Shown here: positions 1 through 12,707 of the stretch, piece after piece | Layout: each line of letters starts with the position of its first letter | How positions within the stretch are numbered: position 1 is the first letter of the stretch | Position numbers and translations under genes: made by a program | The notes under the pieces: generated by a model | Databases searched by the model: none | What the model saw: the letters and a program-made list of their open reading frames with translations, nothing else | Told to the model about the DNA's origin: nothing | Source: Acanthosepion lycidas | Taxonomy: Eukaryota > Mollusca > Cephalopoda > Sepiida > Sepiidae | DNA: 64,000 nt | Assembly (NCBI GenBank): GCA_963932145.1 | Contig: OZ010599.1 | Location: 42,038,595 to 42,102,594, forward strand | Direction: 5' to 3'

Positions 1-332
1 AGGAAAGAAAATTCTAGTATTTTTGTTTTTGTGTTGTTTGTTTTTCATTGGTTAAACAGACCTTACATGCATATACATGAACACTGCTTACTGACAGGAT
101 ATATATATATATATTCAAAAAAAGAATCAACCTAACACCAATAAATAGTGCATAAATTATTTTTCGACACAATATAGAAACGATGAAAGGGAGAAAGTCA
201 GCAATCAATTGCTGAAACCTCATGACAAGTGGACCAAAGTATTACAAAAGCATTCGTTTATAAAACTTTGGTGTTGGGGTGCTGAATATAACATCAATCA
301 GCTAAGTGATAAATTTTATAGTTGTATTAATC

Positions 333-335
<3 letters not shown>
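1..335. other. AT-rich flank, no gene seen
   Basis: Apart from a short (AT) run near 100-114 I see no conserved structure. The open frames here have no family resemblance. Confidence 0.4.
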
Positions 336-370
<35 letters not shown>

Positions 371-389
371 ATATATATATATATATATA
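336..389. repeat. (TA)n microsatellite
   Basis: Uninterrupted TA run with one GTC interruption near 368. It explains the YIYIYI frames on both strands. Confidence 0.95.
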
Positions 390-669
390 CGGACATTCCA
401 GAAATCATTGTCCACTTACTTATCAGGGAGTATCAGCAGTTGACTGTTTATATCTCTCATTTGCAGTTTTCATTGGTGCAAGGTTGATTTTTTTAATGCA
501 CTTCTTTTAGCTTCTATGAAGAACAAAAATAGGCACTTGATGTTTGATCTGGTTTCTATGAATACCAGAAATTAAGTGTCTTTTTTGGTATTCCTGATCA
601 GACAGTTTGAAAGATCCTTAGTTGTTAATTAACTATTAAAATGGGGTATCTTTTTAAATCTTCCATTCA

Positions 670-840
670 GTCAGTCAGTTGAGTTACATACGTGATATAT
701 GCTTGAGTGATCATGTCTCTTTTGATTCATAACTGACAAGGTAGAAGATTTTCCTACAGTAGTTTGCTGTTTCTTTCTGCAGTAGACTAGTTGCCAACTA
801 AGGCTATAGGACCCAGTCTGCCTTGCTTACTGATATTGTT
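670..840 (-). repeat. SINE family A fragment
   Basis: It contains the family block around TAGTTGCCAACTAAGGCT and GACCCAGTCTGCC, in the same orientation as the copies at 9060, 23200, 29030, 35270 and 49650. The left part shares a cagtcagttgagttac-like stretch with 49625-49680. Confidence 0.6.
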
Positions 841-2089
841 AATATCAATATTATTGGTATAAATTCTACTAATGAACTACTACCAGTAAAAACAATACTA
901 ATTTATATATAACACCTGTGTAACTAACAGGTTTGAAATCTATAAAGAATTAGTGTTCTTTTCATTGCCAAAAGAAATCTATGTTCAGCCTTTTCAATGT
1001 TGGGGATAATAAAAGGAATTACTCTAATATGTTATATTCATAAAACATTTTTGGATATTCATACTAAGAAACTCAAACTAGTGCATCAAGAGGAGGAGAT
1101 TCAAGTTTTAAATTTTACTAAATTTTAAAAAATCATAAAAAATTTTCCAAAGGTTTTTCTTTCTACGACAAACAGATCAAATATGGAAGAAGAGGTTTCA
1201 ACAAAGTTTTTTTTTTCTTCACACAATTTCTTTTATCCATTTATTGTTCACAACATTTGTGGGAAGGGATTTTCTTTTTCTCAAGTTTATCTTCAAGATA
1301 TGCATTAAAAAACCCCAAAAAGCCTTCAACAATCATTAATCATACAAAGTTGCATAAATACATGTCCATTAGTTGTTCTGTCAAAAAATAAAAAAAACTG
1401 TCATCAGAGTTATTTGTAAAAGTATTTTTTCTCTGATTTAAAATTTGTCAAATAGTTATTTTTATATATCATTTTTACAACATGTAGAAAGGTTATTCAT
1501 ATTGCTAAAAGCTATAAGAAAATTATGTATTTATAATTTTAAGTTATATTAAATAAATAAACAAAATCACTTATTTCACTGAGTACAATCTCAAATCATC
1601 ACCAGTCCATCAAGTCACATACTTTTTTTGAAGTTATTCTCAAATCCAAGTTGGCATGTGAAATTTCTCTAATCATTTTTTCAGAATGAGATGTTTGATT
1701 TAAAAAATATTCATAATTATAAAAAAGTTACTTTTCATCATTAGAGAACATACATTAAGGAATTATCTTGTTTCAAGCATTGGATCAAAATTAACAATTT
1801 AGTAAAACTCTTTTTAATTTAAATCTTTATTATATAATTTTGTTTAAAGAAAAAGCAAACAGTCACAAACAGGAAGAGAAATTCATACCATTTTAGGTAC
1901 CAAAATGAGGTTACCATTGTTCAAATTGTTATTCTAAAAATATCTGAAAGCGACTATCTGGAACCATTCAATGAAAAAACAATTTTTTAAGTGAACTTTG
2001 GAATTTTAAGTTAACAGTAAACATACTGCCTGAGATTAGATTTAACTCCATGAAAATATATACAATAACAACTAATATGAATGAATTTT

Positions 2090-2092
<3 letters not shown>

Positions 2093-2128
<36 letters not shown>
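2093..2128. repeat. (TA)n microsatellite
   Basis: Simple dinucleotide run. Confidence 0.95.
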
Positions 2129-2131
<3 letters not shown>

Positions 2132-2403
2132 ATATAAACTCTACATAGATTAATGCTGAGTAAAAGGACTTCTTCAGACTAAGTAATGATTTTATCATTG
2201 GAATCATATATATGTAGGGGGAAGGAATGGAATACAACAAACATTGGTTCTGTCACTGTAGAATTATGACCTACATTTGTTATATTTCCCCCCACCCTGC
2301 AAATATATGATCCCATCAATAAAAAACATTATTTTGTGTAAAGAAGTCAATTTTAGGATTTAATTTTTTTTTATCTTTATAATCTCCTATTATTAAAATT
2401 TCT

Positions 2404-2405
<2 letters not shown>

Positions 2406-2450
<45 letters not shown>
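2406..2450. repeat. (TA)n microsatellite
   Basis: Simple dinucleotide run of about 22 units. Confidence 0.95.
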
Positions 2451-2452
<2 letters not shown>

Positions 2453-3929
2453 GAAACACAATCGTAGTTGGTAAACTCCAACTATGATAAAGCTGACAAA
2501 CATCCTCAATACAATATATAAATACCCTATAAAATGCAAGATAAATAAAGAATAAAAAAAGCCTAGGTAACTTATATTTCATCTTCAAAAATGTTCAGTC
2601 TTTATCATGTGTCACTAGTGGTTTACACCTTAAATATGAAGGAACTATATATATATATATGGAAATAGTTGCACCATAATTTAAATCTAATATGAAAGGT
2701 TTGTGAAAATTATAGTTTCAATTTCTGTTTCATTATAGCAATACTATTTTCATATTGTGTATACTTTGAAGAATGAAATAAGAGAAAGACAGAAGGAAAA
2801 GTCATTTTTAAAGTCTAGTACATTTCTTAACATAAAACAATCTAAATAAACTCTACCAGCCTCTCTTCTGGTCACAACCATAAATGTATTTCTGGCACTT
2901 CTCAATTGCATCACTTTTGCATTGTACATGTTTCATTTACCAACTTTTGTATTCAAGTTTGCAAGTAATGGTTATTTTAAGATGATAAAAATGGCATCGT
3001 ATATGAAATGATGTCCTCTAAGACGGTCAGAGAATGTACACAATTGAAACATCTGAAAGGAACTACAAACAAAAGTTAAATGAAAAGGTGAGCAGAAATA
3101 ATTAAAAAAAAAAAGGGACAGGAACATCAAAATGATGTAATCTGAAAATAATTATAGAAAATGGAAATTTGGTACTTCATGTTATAACAACTGAAATTAA
3201 AGTGAACACATCTAAAAATAAATAATAAAAAAAAATTAGGTAAAAAAATTGCAAAGGTGTCATGGCGTGACATTCAATAATGAAAAGAAAACTCGATTTT
3301 TTTCCTTTTTGTAAACAAAAAGTTACCTCCCTTGGATTTAAAAAACTTGATTATAATTTTAAAAAAGGAGAAAAACTCGTTAAATTGATTCATTTTTGAA
3401 AAGGGCATTCAAAAAATTGTTGCCTAATTAGTTGTTATTACAAAAAGATTATTCAAGATGTCAGCATTAATTTATAGCAAAGAAACAGCAATGATAGAAC
3501 AAAGGTGGAACAATAAAAAATGCTTATCAAGCAGAACAGTTACAAGTTACAACAGAAACAATTTGAGTGATATTTTGATAAAAATATGTTTGTTATAAAA
3601 AGAAAATTTAAAGCTTAAAGTAATTCATGATTATCACTTGCAGAAGAGAAAAATATGAAAATGAAGGAGAAGAATAAAGATGATTGTAATAAAAACGTTA
3701 AGTATATATAACATGAACTGATAAAATGGCTTTTCTCTTTTCATACCACTTCTTTTTCATCATCCCTTTCCTCTCTTTATCCAATAGCATTAAGAATAAA
3801 CTGTAAATGCTTTCTTTCACAAAATATAGTCTGCCATGTCAGACTAATAGGGATAAATTTTTTCTTTGTAATTTTTATTGGAATAATCAATGAAATTTTA
3901 ATCTTATCAGTCTTTAGAAAATAATTTGT

Positions 3930-4225
3930 TGAAAATATTTATTTTTTTTTAACAAGAATAGAGGTTTATCCTTTGTTTCCTGTTTAAGATTGGGTTTCCA
4001 TTTCTTTCTAAAGTATATTTTAACTCTATACTTCTAATGTCTCTGTCTAAACTCTGAAATTTTATTTACTATTTATTTATTTTTTTCCTCAATAGGGGTA
4101 GATAGGTTCATTAATTGTCCAGTTCACACTGTTCCCCAGTCTTTTGAACAGGAGTAGAGATCTATCATTGTTTCCTGTTTAGGATTAGGCTTCTGGTTCA
4201 TTCTAAAGTTTTCTTTTTCACTCTT
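3930..4225 (+). repeat. ~180 bp repeat monomers (family S)
   Basis: Two diverged copies of a unit marked by GTTTCCTGTTTAAGATTGGG or its variant, TTCTAAAG, 'actctatacttctaatgtctc' (seen in parts) and AATAGGGGTAGATAGGTTCA. The same unit recurs at 25380-25915, inverted at 37440-37870, and once at 58225-58335. Confidence 0.7.
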
Positions 4226-4311
4226 AGTAGACCATTGTGTCTTAGTGGCATTATTGCCTTACTTCGGGACAAATTGATTAAAAAAAAAAAAAAAAAAAAA
4301 GGAGGAAATGT
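4215..4311 (+). mobile_element. LINE 3' end (family L), poly-A tail
   Basis: It carries the recurring tail block TTGTGTCTTAGTGGCATTAT, then TTGCCTTACTT and a long A run. The same tail ends the LINE fragments at 35404, 36830, 24500 and 59375 (minus). Confidence 0.65.
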
Positions 4312-5159
4312 AATTAAAAAAATTTAGTATGTGATTTACACCAAGAAATACCATAGGTCTGAATTGAATTTAATGACTAATAGGAACCTTTAATCCAAGG
4401 GGAATTGATCTGGGGTGTCCTGAATATTTATTGGATTCACTGTAAGAGATATCAAAGTAAGTTTTACACTTGGTGTTACCTAGAATATTAAAAGACCTAA
4501 GAGCTCTGTGAGAAGGTGACTCGAAGACCTCAAGTGCTGAATCGGATCTCAAAGGATATTGGTTGGTGTACCAACATTAAATAAGGAAGTGCACCCAACA
4601 CAACTCTGGATAACAGGAAGCTATATAAATACAAAACATATGAGGGGAGAAACAAAATTCTTCATATCCTCACAAGAAGAGTGAACATTTGAAGAAAGAC
4701 TCGAAACCACATACCCTTGAATTGTTCAATGCTATTTTTGATGGAGTCCAGAAGTGAATAAACAATCATTTTACATATTAAAAAGTCTTGTATTGTTATA
4801 AGACTTATAACATAAAATTAAGCAACAAAAACTGATAATTTTCAGATGATATCACCTGATGAAAAAAAAACACATAAGCAAGGTAGAAATCAAATTTTAC
4901 ACTGAGAAATACTTCTATGATTTTTTTCAGGTGTCACACATTTGTTGACATAATTCCAGTTATTTAGACTAACTGTAATATTATTTTTGATAAAAAACAG
5001 AAAACACTGTCAATTTTTGACTTGTAAAAATCACTAAATGGTGAAGAAATTATATGAAAATCTATATAGATGTATAACAGGTAAAAAATGCAAATTTTCC
5101 ATATCCATTTTCATACTGTTATTTTTCTTCCAACTTTTTCATTGTTTTGTGTTCGTCAA

Positions 5160-5880
5160 GGTCTTTGACATTTTAGCAAACATGCATGCAGGGAGATGTA
5201 GTGTCAAAATAATGTTTTTCCCCATGACACCATTTTTTTAACTCCCTTCACTCTTTGGCAATGTTTATTGTTTTAAAAAACAGTGATTAGAATTGTAATA
5301 AAACTTAAACATATGATGAAAGTGAATTTATACAATTTCTTTGTTCTTGAGAATTGACAACAAAAATAATAAACACTATTTATTTATTATACTGTTTACT
5401 GGAATGGTTGGCAAAACATTGGCTAATTGCCAAGTGATTCAAATTTTATAAAATGATAAATAATAAGGATTTCCTTAGAGTTGGTTTACATATTTTAATA
5501 ATTTTGTAAATGTTTATAAATATATGAATAAAAAATTGTTTTCACATTTGTTTCTTTATAAATTGGTAAATGATAAATATTGCATTGCATTAGTTTTAAT
5601 TGTATTATTTTTTAGAATTCTGAAATATAAAATTATTCTTGTAAATAAATAATCAAATAAATAGTGTTTAATATTTTGTTGTCTATTCTCAAGAACCAAA
5701 AAATGTACAAATTCACTTTCATCATGTTTAACTTTTATTCCAGTTCTAATCATCACATTTGAAAACAAACAATGCCAAAGAGTGACAGTAGTTAAAAAAG
5801 CAGTGTCATAGGAAAAACTGTCCTTTTGACACTGTCTTACTGCAGATACATTTGTCCATGTTTGATGCCATTTTGATGTC
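5160..5880. mobile_element. Foldback element with ~200 bp inverted arms (family F1, copy 1)
   Basis: The left arm (about 5195-5400) is the reverse complement of the right arm (about 5655-5865). Both carry GTGTCAAAA, a TTTTTC stretch, CACTCTTTGGCA, and AGTGAATTT followed by the TTCTTGAGAAT block. The centre carries GGTTGGCAAAACATTGGC. A second copy with the same arms and centre, in opposite orientation, lies at 11533-12150. There is no coding capacity, so it is a non-autonomous DNA element of unknown superfamily. Confidence 0.75.
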
Positions 5881-6175
5881 ATGTTCTGAAATACCTTACT
5901 TCAGCATACTTTGAAAGAGATCCGAATGAATACACACCTGAAACATTCAAGTCTTGTTACCTGACATTCATCCCATTATATACAGGATTGAAATATCAAA
6001 GCCATTTAAAGTAAAGAAAAATGATTAAACTTGATCAAGAATATTGCAAGCAAAATACAAACTCAAAATCTACAGCAGTAAATAAAATAAATTAGTATAT
6101 AATTCTGTGGGTTATTGTGTGTGTGTGTGTGTTTATATTGAGGAGGTATTTAATTCTTTTATCATTATTTATTTC

Positions 6176-6339
6176 TTAAGGCATGGAAGCTTTCTGTTCA
6201 TCAAGAAGTCGGCAGAGTTCTCTCATCGCCTTGTCTATTCCTTCAGTCTCCAGTGCACTTATAGCAATGATTGACCACACACGATTGTGGATTTCACTCA
6301 GTCCCATTTCATTGCTTACATGTTCAAGAGGTAGACTAT
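6176..6339 (-). CDS. Arl-like GTPase exon 4 (C-terminal, SAL motif, stop)
   Basis: This exon is 164 nt. The acceptor is a run of about 30 T followed by CAG|ATAGTC. It encodes residues 137-190: MGLSEIHNRVWSIIAISALE (Arf: LGLHSLRHRNWYIQATCAT), then a C-terminal helix ending QKASMP and TAA at 6178-6176. SAL takes the place of the CAT/SAK motif. An AATAAA hexamer sits only about 3 nt past the stop (6168-6173), too close to be the usual poly(A) signal, so the 3' UTR end is unresolved. Confidence 0.9.
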
Positions 6340-9300
6340 CTGAAAAAAAAAAAAAAAAAAAAAAAAAAAAACACAGGAAAAAATGAAAAATTTGTTTTTT
6401 AAGGCATCATTTAAAATTAAGAAATTACTATATTGAAAGTGCTTTCCATTTTGTTTGGGTAAGTTTAGGGTTTATATAACAGAAATGTATTGCAAACATT
6501 TAATTGCATAAAAATATTACAAACAAATAAATGTGATTTCTGTCTGAATTTCTGTGATAAGCAGTTATTTACATTTGGACTATTGTCTGCGTCTTTGTTG
6601 TTATTATCACAATGTTTTGGCTGTTGTGCACTCCAGCCTTCTTCAGGTGCTTCATGATTCAAGTAAACTTCAGGGAAATTCAAACTGAACCTTTTATTTA
6701 ATCTATGTGGATAGATTGTTCTTGTTCAACTGGCCATATCTAGGGATATCTTGTGTAGCTATTATTCAATACTGCTGATATTGTTCACCCTGTTTCCATT
6801 GAATCCAAGTCTGTATCATCTGGCCCAGGTATTGAACTCACAATTATAATGTCATCAAATTCACAAGTCAACATTTTAATCCACTAATCTATTGTCCACA
6901 ATCATGGCTCTTTGTAGGTAGCTGTGGAGAGCCATAATCAGCTTCAAAGATGAAGACATTAATCCAAATGTAAACAGTGTAAATAAATAAATGCAACAAT
7001 GTGATTTTAAAAAAATATATATTTAATAATTAAGCCTTTAATTTAAAACAGAAAAAAGATTTAAAATAATTTACAATAAAATATACATTGGAAATAGATG
7101 AAGGAAATGTAATGTGACTTATTTAACATCAGTAGTGTAGCTGGAGAGGAGTGGTCCACACCAGGTGGCACTTTTATGGGGGCAGCACTTTTGTGTCTGC
7201 TGTAGGCTATAAGTCTGTATAGGCTGTATTGAAATAAAAGTGGTTTTAATGTTGGAACAGTACTCACTGTTGAAGGATAGTTTCTATTTTGAGTAAATTA
7301 AACTATTGTATATATATTGGCCTATCTATTATAGGCTATTAATCACTCAGTGAAACTTAAATGGTCCTCTCTCATCAAGCAGAAAAACCTATTTACTTGA
7401 ACTATCTCCATTGTTACTTTGAGCCGTAAATCTCTTCAAGTGAATAAACAAACTATTACTAATATTTTGTGTCGGAACATTTTATCCTTGTATGAATGCT
7501 GGACAGAATTATCCAAGAAATAACTTTGAGATTTCAACAGCTTCATGAACTTATTGATAAATATGACTTCCCTACCCTGTTGAATGTTTTGGATGATAAA
7601 TATTTGTCAAGTAGATCATGATCATGATGACATTGATAAAAAGGAGTTCCTCATTGAGAGAAAAAGACTTCAACATTTTATTGCTGTTGCTGCTATTAAA
7701 GACGAAATACAAACATGGAAAGAAGTGCCCCTCCTGAACTTTAGCAGTTTATTCAAAAGTATAACCTTGGTAAATTGGTTCCAAATATACTAATAATGCT
7801 GAGAGATTTCCTCAAAATTGCTGTTAATATTACTACCTGTGAGAGAAATTTACTGAAACTAAAACTGAACAAGAATTACTTAAGATCTACTATGAGCACC
7901 TTGCAGTTGAGAAATCTTGCTATACTGTCTATAGAGCAACAATTGACAGATGAAACAGTCCTTAATGATGCCATTGAAGAATTTGCCAACGAAAAAGCAA
8001 GAAAAGTTATTTTGTAGAAAGTTGTAATTTTCATTTCAGAAATAAAGATAGTCCTAATTCTTTTTACACTTTTCCCCCATATGTCATTTTTGCTTTTTAA
8101 CTGTTACTGATAAAGTTTAAGTAATATTTTGCTGGTTCATCTTGTGAGCAAATGAGGATATTTAGGTACCATACTGTTATATTATCATTGTCCAGTTTAA
8201 TAAGAACATGAGGATGAATTTCTTTTATTAAAATCTGGATTTTGTCAATTACTACCAGGGGGACCTTTCTGAATATAAGCTCTACATTCTAGTTTGAATA
8301 TAAGACTGTTCTCTTTACCTCCTGCATTGGTGTTTATATATCTACCAGTCACATGGTTTTTCCCCACACATGCACATCCCAAGAGCAGCTGGGCTGATCA
8401 CGTGTTTACACTTTGAGTACAACCATTGACATCAGAAGCACAGATCTCCACCCCTGGTCCCTGATTAAGGAGGTCATCTTTCAGGTCATCTCTGGTTTTT
8501 CTGCAGGATGCTGAGTATAAAGTCTGTTCTAGCATTGTCTGAGCTGAGCCAAGATATTAGCTGATGAAAGTCAATATTTTCAGGATCTAGCATCTTGTCT
8601 TTCATTGCATTTCAGAAGGTGAATTACTTGACAGTGTGCAAAATCTCTTTAAGTATCAAGCAGCAAGTAATACTGGAATATATGATACAAATGCCAAGGA
8701 AGAATCCCAGATCTAACTATGAACTAACATTATCAGGTGCCATTGACAAAAAATAATAATTAGTGTTCTGAGGATGATGGAAATAGGCATTGAAACAAAA
8801 ATGATCACTATTTTTTGTTAGTGAATCAAATATTGATTGCATACAAGCACATCTTCATTGCTTATTATAAAAACAAATACCAAAATTTTAATTTCTTGTT
8901 CGAATTAAACAGAGTGTATTTGCATCTGGAATTCTTTAAACTAAAAAACAAACAACAAAAATGAGAAATTAAATAATTTTCATGTTATTGCATTTGCAGA
9001 GGGCAAGAAAGATAATTCAGTTTATGAAAAAAGATTTAAAAATATGTATGTTTTTAAATCTCATGTCCCTTCAGGGTGTAGACTACCATGGCTCTACACA
9101 GATATCTTGAATTTTCCTTTTACACTGGTTGCCACTCAAGACTAGAGACCCCAGTCTATCCTGTTATTTAACCTATATCTGGGAGGAGAAGAGATATATT
9201 CTTGTCTTCCTCAAGGGTATTAGTTCAAAAGTAAACAGTCTAGACTGGAATTTCAACTCAGCTTGCCAAATAAATTTTCTATGTCAATAACTGTTACACT

Positions 9301-12300
9301 ACTTGTACACTGAAATAAAATTATAAAACACTGGAAATAGTCTCAAAGAATCTTGCCAAAAAATTTGAAGAATTAAAGAAAGCCTAGAACAATAAGGGAA
9401 ACAATAAGTTGAAATCAGTGGGTATGCTCAGTAAATTGCTTGAAACTAAAGATTTTTTTTGTTATTTGGCTTCCCTGTGTTGACAAATAGATACGTTTTG
9501 TGTAAAGTTTCATGTTATATTAGGTTGGTGCAAAAATAATGTCGTTTTCTCACATATTTTTGCACCAACCTAATAGCATTTGCAGAGGGCAAGGAAGATA
9601 ATTCAGTTTATGAGAAAAGACTTAAAAATATGTATATTTTAAAATCCTATAATAATTGTAGTGTCAGTAGTATTAATAACATTAGCAGAAATCAGAGGCT
9701 ACCCAAGAAGTAAAACGAATAAAATGCTCTAGAACTTTGAAATTCAAGACAACCATGATATTTATGTGAGAAGACTGGATCTTAAAGACGGAAAACAAAA
9801 CCTATCAAGTTGTAGATATGGAGGCGCCAGCAGACCACAGGTTGAAGATGAAAACAGCATAGATATTGTAAAAATGTCAGGACTAAAAAAAAATTATGGA
9901 ACACAAATATCAAGATTGTGTCCATAATAATTGGTGTTCTTGAAAACTGTACCATGAATGCTAAACTTGAGTCTGGATAAGTTAAACATTTGAGTAAAAA
10001 TTGTAACTATTCAGATCGCAGTTAGAGAAAGCAAGGTAACTAAGAAAGGAGATACAAATTTAAGAAGACTTGATTGCAGTTACCTACAATGATAACCATC
10101 AGACATAATGCTTGAATTTATGTAAATACATAAATTATTATAAATTGTAATTTACCGAAACTGTCAAAAAATGATGGAATATTTAAGTAATTTTGCAATT
10201 GTATTATTCATATATAATATCAAAAGTTTTAAGTTGCTTTAGACTTTCTTCTTTATGTTCAATACTTTCTGAATATTAAACTAAATTAAGTAAAGATAAC
10301 AAATGATGATATGCCATATTTCCATGCTATAAAAGAAAATATGAAATGAAACTAAATTTATATGTGTGGATGCATATGTGTTTGTACATGTGTGTATGGT
10401 TACAATTGTAGGATTGTACCAAAAACATTAAAAGCATATGTGTCACTAAGTTTCATACTAGAACTAAGCATGGGTTACAATTCATCTACTTCTATAAAAA
10501 CAATAATCAGATGCTTAAAATATGAGTCTTTTTTAAGCATCTGGCTGTTGCGGGTCATATACTGAGTGAGGTGTATCAGAAGGTAGATTTTATAAGGTGA
10601 AAGTTATGCATGTTTGCAATTTGGATTATCCCACAACAAATAGATTACACAAAGAACATAAGGACAATTGCATAACAAGGAATGACTGAACAACATGATT
10701 AGAGATCAACAATAAAGAGATTTTTATATACAATAAATACACATGCAAAGATAAACAGAAGTTTTGTTGGTTTGGTAATTGAGATAATGTTGTGAAGAAT
10801 GTTAGTGCAGAATTGTGGTAAGTAAATGCTGATGCTTTTGGCTTGTTATTAAAATTAAAATAATTTTTGTTTCTGCATAGTAAAATATCAAAATGTATTG
10901 TTCAACTGTGTATTGTGTGTGTGTGTTATTTATGAGTCAGAATTTAAGTTGCTAAGAGTTGTTTGCCTTTGACTGATAGGCTAAATTGATGAATGTACAA
11001 TTACTTTGATGTAGTTAAAATGTTCACTCTTTAAGTCAATTGTAGGTGATGAATATCCACGCAGACAACGGCTATTTGAACGTTACGTTGAGTTTGTTGA
11101 GAAACTTTAAGTGGTTGCGAGTCAGTAAATTGAACAGCATGGAGTTTGTAGGGATCTCTTGAAATTTGATGACTGACTGACTTGAATTGAGTCATTGGTT
11201 TGTTTATATAGAGTTGGGTGTTTAAAATTCGGCTCCAGGGACCTTAGGCGGGAAAAGGTTCTGTTGTGACTTTGCTACAGTTTTAACCAATATAAGATTA
11301 AATTTTACTGAAATGAAATGTTGATTGGTTAAGATTTTGTTTTATAGAAGGAAACATTTTTCCGAAAGGAGTGGAAGGTTAATATGGAAGATTCCACATG
11401 GCAATTGATTTTACTGAAGTAGATGACAGATTATGTCATGTGCTCAATTTTACTATGAAAGTATTAGTAACACGTAGTTGTAACACTTTTAGTAGGATCT
11501 TAAAAATGCAATAAAACACTATAAGTAGCTTGGCAAACTTGAACCTTTGTGTATACAAAAAAATGGACTTTCAAAAGGACAGTTTTTCCTTAACTATCTT
11601 TACTCTCCTTGGCAATGTTTATTGTTTTAAAAAGCAATGATTAGAATTTTAATAAACTTAAGCATGAAAGTGAATTTATACATTCTAAAAACTAATACTA
11701 TTGTATTAAAACTAATGCAATGCAATATTTATCATTTGCCAAATTTATAAAGAAATAAATATGAAAACAATTTTTTGTTCATAAATTTATAAACATTTAC
11801 TAAATTCACTAAAATATGTGAACCAACTATAAGGAAATCCTTATTATTTTCCATTTTATAAAGTTTGAATCACTTGGCAATTATCTGATGTTTTGTCAAC
11901 CATTCCAATAAATAATCTACTAAATAATTAATGTAAATAAACAATCTAATAAAGAAATAGTGTTTAGTATTTTTGTTGTAAATTCTCAAGAACAAATAAA
12001 TGTCTATGATTTATTACAATTCTAATCATAACTTTTTAAACAATAAACATTGTCAAGGAGTGAAGGTAGTTAAAATAATAGCAGTGTCAAAGAAAAACCA
12101 TCCTTTTGACACTCCATTTTCTTGCAGGTACAAAGGTCCAAGTTTGACAGTAACTCTAACCTCAGGGCATTCTGTGCACAAAAACAAAAACAATGATAAA
12201 ATATACTGAATTGAAATTGCATTGGCTTTCAATTAATTAATTGTTCATATTGCGTGTATATATTTCCATTTGCGTCTACTTTTCCATTTTTATGCGGTGA

Positions 12301-12596
12301 ATGTTTCTGTTGACGTTGAAGTGTCACACACAAATATTAATAAAATAATGATAATAATACTACTTATATACCTCAAATTATATAATTCAATGTATATCAA
12401 GGTGAACAGAATTTCTACCTATAAATAAAAAGGTTCACAACACTCATCATGAAACTCTGAGTTGACATTTGATAAGTATTGTGTATTGTGTGTGTGTGTG
12501 TAGAGATAGACAGATAATGAAGACAGATAGAAAGAAAGATAGATAGATAGAAAGAAAGATAGATAGAAAGAAAGATAGATAGAAAGAAAGATAGAT

Positions 12597-12663
<67 letters not shown>

Positions 12664-12668
12664 AACTT

Positions 12669-12707
<39 letters not shown>

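Larger units (their letters stand above)
840..5159. other. 3' flank, AT-rich, no gene seen
   Basis: It holds (TA)n runs at 2093-2128 and 2406-2450, poly-A tracts, and a repeat monomer plus LINE 3' end at 3930-4310. I see no coding or RNA gene. The open frames at 2316-2588 and 4370-4552 are low-complexity or unsupported. Confidence 0.4.
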
